Part shown: positions 46,486 through 47,500 of the stretch, piece by piece | Position numbering within the stretch: position 1 is the first letter of the stretch | Layout of the letters: each line of letters starts with the position of its first letter | Origin: Chromera velia | Taxonomy: Eukaryota; Sar; Chromeraceae | Assembly (NCBI GenBank): GCA_018398765.1 | Contig: JAHBMJ010001427.1 | Coordinates: 34,219-81,718, forward strand | Length of the DNA: 47,500 nucleotides | Direction of reading: 5' to 3' | Notes under the pieces: generated by a model | What the model was told of the DNA's origin: nothing | The model's input: the letters and a program-made list of their open reading frames with translations, nothing else | Databases searched by the model: none | Translations under genes and position numbers: made by a program

Positions 46486-47500
46486 AAGAAAGAGAGGTCA
46501 GGCCGATATTCAGGCCATCACAAGAGTGCGTCATTTAATCTGGAGGATTGTGAGGAGGTTTGAGTCACCCTGGCACGGGCTAAGAGACAGATCGACAATC
46601 GATTCGATCAAATTTCGTCGATTTCATTCACTGCCATGACGCCTACTGGAACCAGACAGCGTGAGCACTCCGACGGGACTCGTGCTGCAGCGTTATGCTT
46701 GGTAATCGTGTTTCAAGGATGTTTTGTAGCCACCATTAGGCGGTGTTGGCATTGATGAAATGTCAGATAGAAATTGTTGTAGTTTGATGTATTTTCCTCT
46801 TAGACTTCAGTAATCACGTATCAGTCAGAGAATTGCAAGAGAATTGAATTTTTGAGAAAACTGTTGCTATTAACTTACTATTATTTTATGGACTTATTTA
46901 AATTATAAAAACATTGGTAAAACTTGAACATCACAGTATATTGTATAAGAAACTCAGGAAACTGTATACATGCCACCATGCCGCAGTGCATAGTTGCAGC
47001 AAATGCTATTCAGTACTAAGATAGAAAAGATTTACCAAAAAAAAAAAAAAATCACTATATAGTCATTTTTATGAGCTAGCATTTTGATATTTTTTTAAAT
47101 ATCAGACATAAAACCCAGCATAAAAGTTGATAAAACGGTATTCGTTGTTCAAATGCTAGTTTAACTATTGTTTATACATATAGGTTGTATGAACTGCATG
47201 GAACAAACTTAAGAATAAACAACTCTAGGGATTCTTGAGGCTTGAACAACACTTAATTAATTAAACCAGACACTATCAGTTTTCTCTGAAAAAGAAAATA
47301 ACTATATGAAAAAAACTTATATTTATTTTTTTCATTGTAAACTAGATTCTAGCTAAACTTTTTCATAGTTTTCATTCTTTCAAAATTACTTCTAAATGAA
47401 TCTCAATTTAATTCGTGAATCATGATCGATAGTCCGGTGACTACTACAAAAAAAGAGCAGTAGCTATATAGGCTGCTATACCAGTGGGTCTATTTTTCTT
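46486..47500. other. AT-rich right flank
   Basis: No gene is seen. AATAAA at 46481-46486 overlaps the MYG1 stop codon. From about 46700 the DNA is strongly AT-rich, with an A run near 47037-47051 and a 7-bp-stem hairpin GATATTT/AAATATC at 47086-47103. The first 200 bases are likely MYG1 3' UTR; the rest is an AT-rich island like those at 2700, 8340 and 38500. Confidence 0.5.

Noticed and set aside
1-47500. tRNA or rRNA genes
   Set aside because: No GGTTCGAATCC-type B box with a matching cloverleaf, and no rRNA core sequence, was seen by eye; a covariance-model scan was not possible.

Overview
The window looks like nuclear DNA of a photosynthetic alveolate with a complex plastid, most likely a chromerid alga such as Chromera velia (inference, about 0.6; a stramenopile alga is the main alternative). 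The reasons are intron-rich genes with TGCAG acceptors, a giant apicomplexan-style cysteine-rich (GCC2/GCC3) surface protein, a small secreted protein with a red-lineage plastid-type leader, TGCATGC words near genes, and abundant GA/GT microsatellites.

Four protein-coding genes can be assembled with reading frame kept across every proposed intron. (1) 3400-4984 (+), 4 exons, 299 aa, unrecognised. (2) 10194-11307 (-), 3 exons, 240 aa: a single fasciclin (FAS1) domain behind a signal peptide plus plastid-transit-like leader. (3) 12068-37897 (+), 29 exons, 6072 aa: a giant type I membrane protein. (4) 39640-46485 (+), 17 mostly tiny exons, 392 aa: a MYG1 (UPF0160) family exonuclease.

The giant gene fills more than half the window. 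Its ectodomain has a signal peptide, filamin/invasin-like and Calx-beta-like beta-sandwich repeats, a long GCC2/GCC3 cysteine-rich array, an NHL-type beta-propeller, an F5/8 type C (discoidin) domain, a second GCC2/GCC3 array and a membrane-proximal region with PEXEL/TEXEL-like RRLQE. One transmembrane helix, split by an intron, is followed by about 1,630 residues of charged coiled coil carrying a recurring module. Naive reading would split this into a surface protein and a coiled-coil protein; the splice frames join them.

The genes lie in noncoding DNA with microsatellites, local duplications and four AT-rich islands (about 2700-2960, 8340-9060, 38500-39200, 46700-47500). Genes 2 and 3 diverge from a shared 760-bp region with three TGCATGC-type words and two CTTTCCGGGG boxes; similar boxes lie about 300-340 bp upstream of genes 1 and 4. 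Roughly half of the 49 inferred introns have C at donor position +3 (GTCAGT being the commonest form). No tRNA, rRNA, CRISPR array or recognisable transposon or virus-like element was found.
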